Virus record (IMG/VR): IMGVR_UViG_3300028920_000280
Location: 1 to 22,861 of that record
From: a virus
Length of the DNA: 22,861 nt
Reading direction: 5' to 3' (one strand)
Part shown: positions 6,675 through 15,061 of the stretch, in pieces
Layout: each line of letters begins with the position of its first letter
How positions within the stretch are numbered: position 1 is the stretch's first letter
The notes under the pieces: generated by a model
Told to the model about the DNA's origin: nothing
The model's database searches: none
Seen by the model: only the letters and a program-made list of their open reading frames with translations
Made by a program: the position numbers and the translations under genes

Positions 6675-9600
6675 CACATCGTCTCCCTGCCGTAGTCCAT
6701 GCCCAGATCGGCCAACAGGTCGCGCGCCGGCATGGGTCGGCCGCGCGCATTGCGCCCGCGCCGGACGTCACGCTCCATCATGGCCTGGAGGAGCGTCGCC
6801 TTCATGTCCTCGTGCGCCTTCAGGAACGTCGCCCGCCAGTCCGAATACCATGCCGGGTTGTTGGTCGCGGCGAGCACCTCCTTCATCGGTCCGAGGGCCA
6901 GCTGCTCCAGGTCGCGCCTGCGCCGGTCCGCACGCCCCAGGTCCGTAACCGGGTCCTCGACGGCCCCCACCAGGTCCACGGCGGCGGTAGCCCGCAGGGA
7001 CTCCCCGAGAACCTCCTGGAGCGACCTGGAACCCTCCGCGACCTTCCCGAAGGCGTCCAGGGCCGACTTGGCGTAGTAGTCCGCCGCGACGGACCCGTGC
7101 ATCCAAGGCTGCACGACGGCCATGGACAGGACATCGGAAGCCAGTTGCGGAGTCATATCCGAAGCGGCCATCTCCTGAAACACGCGCCTGGCCTCGTCCC
7201 CGACCAAAGCGACGTCGCCCATGCCTGCCCTGGCGAAGGCATCCATGTACTTCGTTGCTTTCGAGGCGGAATCCTCCACGTCGTGGTGCAGGGTGTTCTT
7301 GACGAACACGTCCTTGACCTTCTTGTCCACGTCCTCCAACCCGGCGACGGTGGACAGGGAGAAGTTGTTCATCGCCTGCTTGGCGCGTTCGGCCGACTTC
7401 ATAATCGCGTCTGAAAGCTCCTTGGGAAGTAACTTCTGCAACGAGGGGAACTTCTGCAACGCCTCCCGCAGAGGACGGATAATAAGCGAATCCAGCTTCT
7501 CCATGACGAACCGGAAGATACTGAGCACCAGGGCTTTGATTCCGTTGATCAACACCTTCACGGCGCTCCACACCCGGAGGAACGTGCTCTTGGCGACATC
7601 CCAAACACTGCTCAACACGCCTTTCAGCATGTTGAAGGGAGTTTCCAGGACTTTGCGCAACCCTTCCATCGCCTTCTCGGCCTTCTCCTTCAAACCCTCG
7701 AAGACCTCCTTGAGCTTGGTTTTCACCGCGTCGACCTTCTCCTGAACCCAGGTGAACCAGGACTTCATGATCTTCTTCAGTTCGCCCCAGGACTTGTCCC
7801 ACATCTGCTTGATACGGGTGAAGATGCCCGACACCACCAGGTAGACCTTGTCGAACCACGACTTCACGGTGTCGTAGATGCCCTTGAAGACCCTCTTTGC
7901 CTGGTTCCAGATCCACGTGAACTTGTCCACGACCCACTTGGTCACCGGCTCGACGACCTTCTTCCAGATCATGTCGAACGTCGACTTGAAGATGCTGTAG
8001 ACCGCAGTCACCACCGGCTCGATGATCCACCAGATGGTGGCGAACACCTTCTTGACGACCTTGACCGCGTTCTTGAACACCTTGGAGACGGTCTGGTAGG
8101 TCTCCGACAGCGCACCGTAGATGCTGGTGAACACCTTCTTCACCGCGCCCCACATCCACGCGAACCCGGATCCGATCGCCTTCACGGCCTTCCACACCTT
8201 GGAGGCGACCCAGGCCACGGCCTTGCCCGCGAGCTTGAGCCCGTCCCACAAGAGCCCGAGCACGAACCCGATCCCCTTCCACAAGTACTCGAAGCCCTTG
8301 ATCACCACCTTCCAGAACCACTTGAAGACCGTGAAGGCCACCTTCACGGCGACCTCGATCACCTTGAACACCACGCCGATCGGTCCGGCCAGCGACGGGA
8401 ACTTCTTCTGGAGCCACGTCTTGATCGTATCCAGCAGCCCGACCACGAAGCCCTTCGCCGTGTCCATCACGTAGTCCCAGATTTTCCCGAAGATGTTGTA
8501 GAGCACCGGCATCAGCTTCAGGAACAGCGGGACCGCCGCGCCGACCAGCTTGACCACGGTCTTCACGAGCGCCGGGATCAACTTGGTGACCAGCTTGACC
8601 AGCACGGGCCAGAACTTCGAGAACGCCTCGCCCATCTTGCCGAAGAGTTTGCCCACGAAACCGCCGGCCGCTCCCCCCGTGTCCTCGCCGGACAGGAGCT
8701 TCTCGATCTTGTTCGGCAGATCCTCGACGAATTTCAGGACTTTCGGCAGGTACTTGTCGATGGCCGGCGGAATCTTCTCCAGCACCCAGGTCAACGCACT
8801 GACAAGGGTGTCCAGGATCTTCGCCTGGAACTTGGGGATGCCGCTCATCACGGTCACGTACAGGCTCGCCACGCCCTTCAACAACTTCGCGCCCAGATCC
8901 ATCCATTTGATTCCGGAGAACCAGTCGACGACGGAGCCGATCCAGCCGGGCACCTTCTTCCACAACCATCCGAGCGCCTTCTTGAGCAACCCGCCAACGG
9001 TGTCGATGGCTCCCAGAACCCAGTCCTGGACCTTCGTGACGAACGACTCGCCCATGCTCAGCCCGGCCACGGCCGTGTCCACGATCTTCGGAATGGCCGT
9101 CTGGAGCCACTTCGCCGCCTTCGGAGCCTGCGACACTACCCAGGCGAAGGCATCCTTCAGCCAGTTCCAGACCCCCTCTCCTATGCCCTTCGCGGCGTTC
9201 ACACCGCCCGACAGGGCCCCTTTCAGACCCTCCCAGACGTTGCCGAGAACCTTGCCCCAGTCGAGCTTGGCGAAGATCATGAACGCGGAGGACAGTGCCT
9301 TCCAGAGCAGCTGCATCCCGCGCGTGCTCATCTCCGCGATCCCGGAGAACAGGCGGACGAACAGGTTGCCGGCCCCCTCCCCGCCCTTGGCAAACGACTC
9401 CGACAGCCGCTCGATGATCCCGGTCGCCACGGCCGTGAAATCGAGGGACATGACCTTGCGGAACATCTTGTTGGGAAGCTCGATGAAGATGTAGACCAGC
9501 TTGTCGAGCAGACCCATCGCGATACTGCCCCAATCGGCCTCCTCCACGGCCGAGACGAACGCGTCCTTCAAGTCGACGACCATGGACTTGATCTTGCCGG

Positions 9601-12169
9601 CCATGTCGGACATCTTGCCCTTGGCCGCACCCGCCTGATCGCCGCCGAACAACGAACCCAGAAGGTCGAAATCGCCGGACAGGGCCCCTTTGATGGCCTT
9701 GAACACCTTGGAGAACAGGGCCTTCCAATCGACCTTGGAGAACTTCTCGTAGACGAAGTCCACGCCCTTGGCGAGCTTGTCCAACCCCGTGTTGGCGAAG
9801 TTCTGGATGTCCTTGCCGAGCTGATCCAGAGCCTGCCCGAACGTCTTGCCCTCGATCATCAGCTGGCCCATCCGCAGCCCCAGAACCGTCAGGGGCAGCA
9901 CCAGGGCCCCGGCCGCGACGGACACCGCCATCATGGGACCGCTCATGCCGATGAACGCGGGGGCGAGCCCGCCGACGATGGGCGCGAGCGAGCCGAGCAG
10001 CGGCAGAACCTGGTTGCCGATTTCCCCGAACAGCACCGCCATCGGCCGCAGGGCCTCCGGAACCAATGCGTAGGCCCCGATCTGGTGCATGAGGGAAAGC
10101 TGCTTGACCACGCCCGCCAGGGGACCGTCGCCGGCCGCGACGGCCTGCATCCGCTTGTTGAACCGCTGGAACTCCTTGCCGGTGGCACCGACGAACGCCA
10201 CGGCCGATGCACGGGAGATGGCCCGGAAGCCCATCACCCCGGCTTCCTTCATGCGGTCGAAGGACTCCTGTAGCGTCCGGCCGGTCGAATGGGACTCGTC
10301 AGCCAGCTTGCCCAGACTGCTGTCCGTGATCTTGACCGCCTCCATGCCGGCCAGGATCGCGTCGGCATTCGGTCCCTCCATCTGATGGGCGAACTCCTCG
10401 AATGCCTGGGCGACCTCCGGATCGAACGACTTCGCCATCCAGCCGCGCAACCGTGCGAACACCGGACCGACCGCCTTGCCCTGCTTCTTCAGCGTCTTGG
10501 CGATCTCGGCCATGCCCTTGGTGAACCCCTCCGGACCCGTCTGCATCATCGCGAACGCGTGGTCGACGTTGACCCCCATCCTCATGAGGTTCGTCTGAAG
10601 CTCCGGGAAGCCCTCCCCCGCCCCGGTGAACAGCTGATGCCACTCCTCGCGGGACGAACCGATCTTCTTCGAGATGGTCAGGGACAGGGCACTGGCCTTG
10701 TCCAGATCCTGGTAGATCGCGTAGAAACCGCGCATCGCCGCCACGGTGGAGCGCTGGTACTTCGCCAAGTCCTCCCCACGCAGCAGCTGGCCCGTTCTGT
10801 CCGTCACGCCGCCCAGCGACTCGATGATCTCCCCGGCCTTCCCCACGGCCTTGGGGATGTCCATCGCCTCGCGGCCCAGCTCCTGGAGCCCTCCGACGAA
10901 CAGGCTCAAGTCCTTGTCCCCGAACTGAAGCTCCTTGCGCATCCTGCGCAGGTGCCCGGCAAGCTGCGTGGAGTCGATGCCCAGGGACTCCTGCGCCTTC
11001 GCCAGCTGCTTCGCGGACGTGATGCCGATGGCCGCAAACTCCTTCTGCGCCCAGTTGAACTGCGCAAGTGCATTCGCGGTCGTGCTGGCATCCATGTTGA
11101 GCGACGACGCCATGGCGGACGCCTCGCCCGTGAACTGACGGAGTGCCGAACCGGTCAGACCCCGCTGCGCCCCGATGGCCTTCGCGGACTTGGCGAACTG
11201 CACGCCCTCGGCTTCCAGACTGGTCGTCAGGTTGACGTTGGCCTGGAGCAGGGATCCGATCCCGGACTTCATCCGGCTGATCTGGGCCAGCAACCCGGTC
11301 CCGATGCCCTGGAACACCGTCTGGAGCTTGCTGAGGCTGACCAGGGACTTGAGGCTGTCCCCGAACGACTTCAGCTCCTTGAACATCTTGATGATGTGCT
11401 CGGTGTCGATGACCATCCGGGTCGATTCCTTGTGGAACGACCTGGATGCTGCCTCCATCGCCACCGGTAGATCGTGATCGAACGTCTCCGTGGACTGCTG
11501 GACCGCCTTGTCCAGATCCTGCACGCCCTTCGTGGACTCCTCCGGATCGAGGGACGCGGCGCGTGTCGCCGCCTCTGCCGCGTCCCGCATGCCCAGAAAG
11601 CCCTTGGCTGCCTCCCAGGCGCTCCTCGCCACGGCCGTGACGGGCCCCACCGCCCTGGAGATCCCGAACGCCGCATCCGCCGCCTTGTAGATAGCCGTTC
11701 CCGTCTCCACGGCCCGATCCTTCAGGTCGCCCATCGCCATCCCGACCTGTTCGAGCCCCGTCTCCTGGTAGAGCCCCCGGACCGCCCCCTTCACACGTTC
11801 GAACCCGCCGGTCACGTCCTCCTTCAACTGGGTGCCGATCTCGGTGAAGTGGCCCTTCCACTCCTCGACGGTGTCGGTCACACCCTGCTTGAACTCGGTC
11901 CACTGCTCCCGGCCACGCTTCAGCTCGTCGCCGGCCCTCTCGATCGACTCCACGGCAGCATCCCCGAAGCCGGTCATCGCATCGGACGCGGCGTCGATCT
12001 GCGGCACGACCCCCTCGAAGGACGGAACGAAAGGCTTCACCGCATCGACGGCCGAGGCAGCCCTTTCGGACATCTCGATGAAGCCCTCGGACACGCTGGC
12101 CTGGAAGTCCTTCAGCTTGAGGTCTTCGACCCCAAACGAAAAACCCAAACCCATCATATTCAAGGACAT
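6674..12169 (-). CDS. Tail tape measure protein
   Basis: At 1831 aa this is the longest gene in the window. It starts at ATG 12169 (MSLNMMGLGFSFGVEDLKLK) with an AGGAG site about 10 bases upstream, 39 bases after the end of the frameshifted chaperone. The N-terminal 650 residues are mostly helical and coiled-coil-like. A strongly hydrophobic, Gly/Pro-containing segment lies at about residues 715 to 765 (around 9860..10030), as in many tape measures thought to cross the host membrane. From about 9200 to 7490 the protein is dominated by Trp/Phe-spaced Lys/Val-rich helices (VWKAVKAIGSGFAWMWGAVK, FATIWWIIEPVV), the aromatic-period pattern of tape measures. I see no peptidase or lysozyme motif. 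By the usual rule of about 0.15 nm per residue the tail would be near 270 nm, an inference. Order after the chaperone and before the baseplate genes supports the call. Confidence 0.95.
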   Translation of the reverse strand: MSLNMMGLGFSFGVEDLKLKDFQASVSEGFIEMSERAASAVDAVKPFVPSFEGVVPQIDAASDAMTGFGDAAVESIERAGDELKRGREQWTEFKQGVTDTVEEWKGHFTEIGTQLKEDVTGGFERVKGAVRGLYQETGLEQVGMAMGDLKDRAVETGTAIYKAADAAFGISRAVGPVTAVARSAWEAAKGFLGMRDAAEAATRAASLDPEESTKGVQDLDKAVQQSTETFDHDLPVAMEAASRSFHKESTRMVIDTEHIIKMFKELKSFGDSLKSLVSLSKLQTVFQGIGTGLLAQISRMKSGIGSLLQANVNLTTSLEAEGVQFAKSAKAIGAQRGLTGSALRQFTGEASAMASSLNMDASTTANALAQFNWAQKEFAAIGITSAKQLAKAQESLGIDSTQLAGHLRRMRKELQFGDKDLSLFVGGLQELGREAMDIPKAVGKAGEIIESLGGVTDRTGQLLRGEDLAKYQRSTVAAMRGFYAIYQDLDKASALSLTISKKIGSSREEWHQLFTGAGEGFPELQTNLMRMGVNVDHAFAMMQTGPEGFTKGMAEIAKTLKKQGKAVGPVFARLRGWMAKSFDPEVAQAFEEFAHQMEGPNADAILAGMEAVKITDSSLGKLADESHSTGRTLQESFDRMKEAGVMGFRAISRASAVAFVGATGKEFQRFNKRMQAVAAGDGPLAGVVKQLSLMHQIGAYALVPEALRPMAVLFGEIGNQVLPLLGSLAPIVGGLAPAFIGMSGPMMAVSVAAGALVLPLTVLGLRMGQLMIEGKTFGQALDQLGKDIQNFANTGLDKLAKGVDFVYEKFSKVDWKALFSKVFKAIKGALSGDFDLLGSLFGGDQAGAAKGKMSDMAGKIKSMVVDLKDAFVSAVEEADWGSIAMGLLDKLVYIFIELPNKMFRKVMSLDFTAVATGIIERLSESFAKGGEGAGNLFVRLFSGIAEMSTRGMQLLWKALSSAFMIFAKLDWGKVLGNVWEGLKGALSGGVNAAKGIGEGVWNWLKDAFAWVVSQAPKAAKWLQTAIPKIVDTAVAGLSMGESFVTKVQDWVLGAIDTVGGLLKKALGWLWKKVPGWIGSVVDWFSGIKWMDLGAKLLKGVASLYVTVMSGIPKFQAKILDTLVSALTWVLEKIPPAIDKYLPKVLKFVEDLPNKIEKLLSGEDTGGAAGGFVGKLFGKMGEAFSKFWPVLVKLVTKLIPALVKTVVKLVGAAVPLFLKLMPVLYNIFGKIWDYVMDTAKGFVVGLLDTIKTWLQKKFPSLAGPIGVVFKVIEVAVKVAFTVFKWFWKVVIKGFEYLWKGIGFVLGLLWDGLKLAGKAVAWVASKVWKAVKAIGSGFAWMWGAVKKVFTSIYGALSETYQTVSKVFKNAVKVVKKVFATIWWIIEPVVTAVYSIFKSTFDMIWKKVVEPVTKWVVDKFTWIWNQAKRVFKGIYDTVKSWFDKVYLVVSGIFTRIKQMWDKSWGELKKIMKSWFTWVQEKVDAVKTKLKEVFEGLKEKAEKAMEGLRKVLETPFNMLKGVLSSVWDVAKSTFLRVWSAVKVLINGIKALVLSIFRFVMEKLDSLIIRPLREALQKFPSLQKLLPKELSDAIMKSAERAKQAMNNFSLSTVAGLEDVDKKVKDVFVKNTLHHDVEDSASKATKYMDAFARAGMGDVALVGDEARRVFQEMAASDMTPQLASDVLSMAVVQPWMHGSVAADYYAKSALDAFGKVAEGSRSLQEVLGESLRATAAVDLVGAVEDPVTDLGRADRRRRDLEQLALGPMKEVLAATNNPAWYSDWRATFLKAHEDMKATLLQAMMERDVRRGRNARGRPMPARDLLADLGMDYGRETM

Positions 12170-12208
12170 TCTGGAATATCTCCTCGAGTGCGTCCGCGTG
12201 GTCGTTCG

Positions 12209-13179
12209 TCAGCGTCTGCTCTTCATTCTATTCGCTTGAGCCTCCATTTGCTTCTGTTTTTGCTGCTCTGCCTCCAGCTTCTTCATCACGAAGCGGTGCC
12301 TGCGAGTACTCGGCATCTCCATGATCGCCGGGTACTGCTGCTTCGAGAACTCGATCATGAAGTAGATTTCCGCTTCCAGGACCTCTGGGCTGCCGAGGGG
12401 AAGAAAAAACCGCGCTGGCTGATGTCCAGATCCTCCTCCCATTCGGCTCCGCACGCGGGGCACTCAAACTCCACGGACGTGTCCACGCCGCCCTCGTTCT
12501 CCGAGAACATGTCGCGCAGGGCATTTCGCTGTTCCATGGACAGCCTCTGGATCTGCGGGAGGTTGACCGGATGGTCGTCCAACAGCTCCAGCCGGGCCAG
12601 GATCGAAAGGCTGACCGAGGCGTTCTTGCGCTGCTGGAGGGGGAACGCGCTGATCTTCAACTCGCGCTCGCCGGTCATCACGTGCCACCGGACACTGTGA
12701 CCCCCCGGAATCTCGGCGTCGAAGACCCGCTTCGTCGGATCCGGCATGGGCTGGATCTTCAACTCGTCCAGATCCACGGTGAACAGCTCCTTGTGCCGGC
12801 ACTCCGGGCACTTGGCGATGTAGGGAAAGCTGTCTCCCAGCGAAGTCCGGCGGGTCGACAGGAGCAGGAACACGCGGTCCCCCACCGGCATCTTCGGGAG
12901 GATCTCGCTGATCACGCGGGCATCGTCGATGTTGCCGAGCTTCACCAGGGTGTTGGCGAGGATCATCTCCATCTTCTGCGCCGACTGGAGCTTCTCGCTG
13001 GCGAGGATGTCCTCCTCGACACCGCTGAACTCCCGCAGCACGACGTCCCGGACGAGGTTGCCGTCCTCGTCAAGCCACCCGCACGGGAGCACGTAGCTTG
13101 CGATGGGGGACTTGGGATCCTGGGTCTGGTTCTCGGCGTACCACTGGGCCTTGGACGCCATGTCTTTCTCGTCAGTCAT
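12209..13179 (-). CDS. Tail assembly chaperone, -1 frameshift product (join 13179..12403 and 12403..12209)
   Basis: Slipping back one base at T TTT TTC (12409..12403) joins the first 259 residues of the zero-frame protein to 64 residues of the -1 frame, giving 323 aa. The extension begins LPLGSPEVLEAEIYFMIEF and ends MEAQANRMKSRR. It holds YPAIMEMPSTRRHRFVMKKL followed by a Glu/Gln/Lys helix, which resembles the C-terminal parts of other frameshifted tail chaperones that contact the tape measure. No convincing ribosome site or sensible start exists for this frame alone, and it is open exactly from the slippery site to 39 bases before the tape measure. In lambda and many other tailed phages the ratio of the two products is required for tail assembly. 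That this phage uses it so is inference from family behaviour. Confidence 0.82.
12355..13179 (-). CDS. gp26-like tail/baseplate assembly chaperone, zero-frame product
   Basis: A 274-aa protein starting at ATG 13179 (MTDEKDMASK) with a perfect GGAGG site, two bases after the upstream stop. A longer in-frame extension lies within the upstream gene and is rejected. Two Cys pairs, CPEC at 124 to 127 and CPAC at 240 to 243, could hold one zinc. The C-terminal DLDISQRGFFFP after the second pair resembles the end of T4 gp26-type baseplate assembly proteins. Those are encoded just ahead of the hub and tape measure genes, and their relatives act in tail assembly. The zero-frame tail after the frameshift site is only 15 residues (PSAAQRSWKRKSTS, basic and unstructured). 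The family match is by eye and moderate; the role as tail assembly chaperone rests also on the frameshift and the position just upstream of the tape measure. Confidence 0.85.
   Translation of the reverse strand: MTDEKDMASKAQWYAENQTQDPKSPIASYVLPCGWLDEDGNLVRDVVLREFSGVEEDILASEKLQSAQKMEMILANTLVKLGNIDDARVISEILPKMPVGDRVFLLLSTRRTSLGDSFPYIAKCPECRHKELFTVDLDELKIQPMPDPTKRVFDAEIPGGHSVRWHVMTGERELKISAFPLQQRKNASVSLSILARLELLDDHPVNLPQIQRLSMEQRNALRDMFSENEGGVDTSVEFECPACGAEWEEDLDISQRGFFFPSAAQRSWKRKSTS
12403..12409 (-). promoter_or_regulatory. Programmed -1 ribosomal frameshift site (T TTT TTC)
   Basis: In the zero frame the codons read GGT TTT TTC, so TTTTTTC is a canonical X XXY YYZ heptamer with both tRNAs able to re-pair in the -1 frame. 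Just downstream, bases 12398..12395 (CCTC) can pair with 12385..12382 (GAGG) across a 9-base loop. An outer CTTCC/GGAAG pairing (12403..12399 with 12377..12373) could extend the stem with a bulge. A GGGAGGAGG stretch lies about 22 bases upstream, rather far for the usual stimulator. Confidence 0.85.
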
Positions 13180-13181
13180 TT

Positions 13182-13775
13182 CTACCTCCGAACAGATGGT
13201 GCGCTCTCGGTCGTGTACAGGAGCATCAGCCCCTTGATCCCGTCCGTGACGGTCAGGTTCCGGTCGGACAGGACACCCTTGAACCGGTCGTAGTCCGCCG
13301 CATCGACCCACAGGTTGATCTTCAGGTCGCTGCCGCGATCCTGGTAGTTCTCCAGATCGGAGAACCTGGCTGGATCCTCGACCACGAGCTTCATCATGTA
13401 CCGGGTGAGCCCGGCCATGCTTGAGAAGCCGTTCCTGGTGCTCAGGGACGTCTGGACGCTGTCGTAGAGCTTCCGGCTGATCCAGACACAGATCGGCCGC
13501 TTCGGCGTCTTGCCGGTCTCCTCGGCCTTCCGGACGGCCGCGTTGGCGACCTCGCAGGTCCGGCAGATGAGATAGCCGTTCGTGAGGACGAACTGACCGC
13601 CGGCAGCTTCCGGCACGTGCATCCGGACGGTCACGTTCTCGGCGCAACCGCAATTTCCGCACTTGCCGCCGTAGTGCTCCCAAACGGCGCGGATCCAGGC
13701 GTCCTGTCGGGACTTCGCGCCGGATTGCAGTACCTCGACGGCGCTTTCATCTGTAGGGGAGAGGGGGTCGGTCAT
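13182..13775 (-). CDS. HNH-like zinc protein fused to two ribbon-helix-helix-like repeats
   Basis: A 197-aa protein starting at ATG 13775 (MTDPLSPTDESAVEV) with GAGG six bases upstream. Residues 33 to 75 look like an HNH/zinc-binding fold: CGNC at 39 to 42, a His at 53 (RMHVPEAAGG), TNGYLICRTC with Cys 71 and 74. Where active HNH enzymes have His-His or Asp-His, this has Met-His, and the final CxxCH histidine is Glu, so nuclease activity is doubtful. Residues 94 to 132 (ICVWISRKLYDSVQTSLS, then MAGLTRYMMKLVV) and 151 to 188 (LKINLWVDAADYDRFKGVLS, then VTDGIKGLMLLY) look like two copies of a strand-helix-helix unit of ribbon-helix-helix type, which would let one chain form its own DNA-binding dimer. 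A DNA-binding regulator or degenerate endonuclease is inferred. It sits between the accessory cassette and the chaperone gene. Confidence 0.7.
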   Translation of the reverse strand: MTDPLSPTDESAVEVLQSGAKSRQDAWIRAVWEHYGGKCGNCGCAENVTVRMHVPEAAGGQFVLTNGYLICRTCEVANAAVRKAEETGKTPKRPICVWISRKLYDSVQTSLSTRNGFSSMAGLTRYMMKLVVEDPARFSDLENYQDRGSDLKINLWVDAADYDRFKGVLSDRNLTVTDGIKGLMLLYTTESAPSVRR

Positions 13776-13838
13776 GGGCTACCTCGTTCATGCAGTAGAT
13801 GAAGGGTAGCCCTACTTACCCCGTGGGGGCAAGAAGAA

Positions 13839-14201
13839 TCAGGCGGCTCGGGGAACGGAGGCGAGGAAGGAGGGAGCGGGGGCAACCTCCTTGAAACCGC
13901 AGCCCCGGCACACGAACGTGCGCCCGGACTCGAAGGCGACGACGTCGCCCACCGAGAAGGACCGGATCCGGAGCCCGGCACGGTCCCCGACGTTGAAGCG
14001 CTCGAAGAGCGCCTCGCAGTCGGCCTCCGTGTCGGCCGGCGTGTCGACGACCGCGACGACCTCGTAGAGGCCGGGATCGTCATAGAACTCGCCCACTGTC
14101 TTGATCGCGCAGGCGACGGAGCACTTGGACTCCTTGCCGCCGATGCTGACCTTGGTGGTGGTGGTGGGGAGGGAGGCTGCGTAGATGATGGTGGCTTGCA
14201 T
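13839..14201 (-). CDS. YodL-like domain protein of unknown function
   Basis: A 120-aa protein from ATG 14201 (MQATIIYAASLPTTTTKVSI). An in-frame GTG-type start six codons earlier (14219) would lie in the promoter and is less likely. The C-terminal half, ALFERFNVGDRAGLRIRSFS with VGDVV and a closing CGFKEV, matches the pattern of YodL-type and related phage proteins, in which an RSxSVGDV motif precedes a final GF-x-x-V/L motif. The N-terminal KVSIGGKESKCSVACAI also suits phage relatives. Four cysteines are present, with VCRGCGF near the end, but no full zinc site is clear. No activity is known to me for this family. A TTGACA/TACACT promoter places transcription start at or within two bases of the ATG, and the ribosome site is poor, so the mRNA may be leaderless. 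Confidence 0.7.
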   Translation of the reverse strand: MQATIIYAASLPTTTTKVSIGGKESKCSVACAIKTVGEFYDDPGLYEVVAVVDTPADTEADCEALFERFNVGDRAGLRIRSFSVGDVVAFESGRTFVCRGCGFKEVAPAPSFLASVPRAA

Positions 14202-14208
14202 GCCTATC

Positions 14209-14236
14209 AGTGTAAGCACATGAGCCAGATTGTCAA
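14209..14236 (-). promoter_or_regulatory. Sigma70-type promoter for the YodL-like gene
   Basis: On the minus strand, TTGACA (14236..14231) and TACACT (14214..14209) are separated by 16 bases. The -10 box ends 7 bases before ATG 14201, so RNA would begin at or next to the start codon. The -35 box overlaps the TGA stop of the upstream gene. It is closely similar to the promoter at 15685..15712, sharing TTGACAATC, then TCA, then CTTA and ACT in the same register. Confidence 0.65.
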
Positions 14237-14859
14237 GAGCTACCTTGACTTTTCTTCTTCGGCCTGGAATCGAGGCGTTTCCGCTTCGGGGGATCGAGCA
14301 GATCGGCCGCGTCCTCGTAGCCTGGAAGGGGAGCCGGCGGAAGCATCGGACCCAGTGGCCGAACGAACAGCCCGGTGTTGATCGCCATGGTGTCCTCGGT
14401 CAACCCGTGCTTCCTCTTCACCTCGCGGAACGAAGGGGACAGCTTGATGACCACGATGTTCCCCGGCTCCTTCCGGATGACGGGTTTGACCTTCCTCCAG
14501 CTTGTGATCGCGTCCCGGTTGCGTTTCGCCAGATCCCGCAACCTGGCCCGCCTCTTCGGATCGTCCTCGTTCGCCAGCTGCTCCCCGTACCGCTCCCAGG
14601 CAACCGCGAAGCCGCCCTCCAGCTCCTGGCGCAACCACTTGCCGACGTCCAGCTTCAGCAGGATGTTCTTCGGATCCCACACGCGGACCTCGTCGTTCCG
14701 GACCAGGTGCCTGGCGATGGCGTACCTGCCCTTCTCGTCGTAGCGGCCCTTCAGCCCGTAGGCCACATCGTGATCCGGCGGGGGGCGGCGGGCTTCGAGG
14801 ATGTTCCTGGTGGCGGCTACGAGGTCCCGGAGTCTCATGCCGGTAGTGTAGTCCGGCAT
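14233..14859 (-). CDS. Hypothetical basic protein
   Basis: An unrecognised protein of 208 aa if begun at ATG 14859 (MPDYTTGMRLRDLVAATRN), or 201 aa from ATG 14838 (MRLRDLVAATRN). Neither start has a good ribosome site. The earlier part of the open frame overlaps the upstream gene and looks like a shadow. The body is rich in Arg, Lys and Trp, with helical segments such as LDVGKWLRQELEGGFAVAW and RRARLRDLAKRNRDAITSW, and a beta-like stretch GNIVVIKLSPSF. The C-terminus is strongly basic (DPPKRKRLDSRPKKKSQGSS). The composition suggests nucleic-acid contact, but there is no motif to fix a function. It is the fourth of the small genes downstream of nrdJ and its stop overlaps the next promoter. Confidence 0.7.
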   Translation of the reverse strand: MPDYTTGMRLRDLVAATRNILEARRPPPDHDVAYGLKGRYDEKGRYAIARHLVRNDEVRVWDPKNILLKLDVGKWLRQELEGGFAVAWERYGEQLANEDDPKRRARLRDLAKRNRDAITSWRKVKPVIRKEPGNIVVIKLSPSFREVKRKHGLTEDTMAINTGLFVRPLGPMLPPAPLPGYEDAADLLDPPKRKRLDSRPKKKSQGSS

Positions 14860-14866
14860 GCCGGGT

Positions 14867-15061
14867 TCAAGCAAGGGGCCGGCACTTCGGGCAGTACACC
14901 TTGAGCTTGGTGTCGCAGAGGGGGCATTCCCCTTCGAACGCACCGGGTGCGCCCAACCGGATCGCCGCCCGCAGCTCGCCGGGACTGAAAGTCTCGGCGT
15001 ACTCCGCGATGATGGCTGCCAGCTCGCGCTGACGCTGGCCTGTGGACTTCACATCAGCCAT
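14867..15061 (-). CDS. Small zinc-ribbon protein
   Basis: A 64-aa protein from ATG 15061 (MADVKSTGQRQRELAAIIAE), preceded by AAGGGGAG about 11 bases upstream. It overlaps the end of the preceding gene by 13 bases in another frame. A longer reading from 15124 is inside that gene and lacks support. Residues 8 to 35 form an amphipathic helix. Residues 46 to 60 hold CPLC and CPKC pairs ten residues apart, a compact zinc knuckle or ribbon. The short protein with its terminal zinc site resembles many phage accessory proteins of unknown role. No partner is evident beyond neighbours that also carry Cys pairs. Confidence 0.68.
   Translation of the reverse strand: MADVKSTGQRQRELAAIIAEYAETFSPGELRAAIRLGAPGAFEGECPLCDTKLKVYCPKCRPLA

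Noticed and set aside
12209-12463. The -1 frame after the chaperone as a separate 84-aa gene
   Set aside because: Its upstream part before the slippery site is Gly/Arg-rich shadow, with no good ribosome site. A frameshift fusion explains it better.
13803-13829. Two adjacent 4-bp hairpins as a terminator between the YodL-like and HNH-like genes
   Set aside because: Stems are short and no T-run follows on the minus strand, so a rho-independent terminator is not supported.
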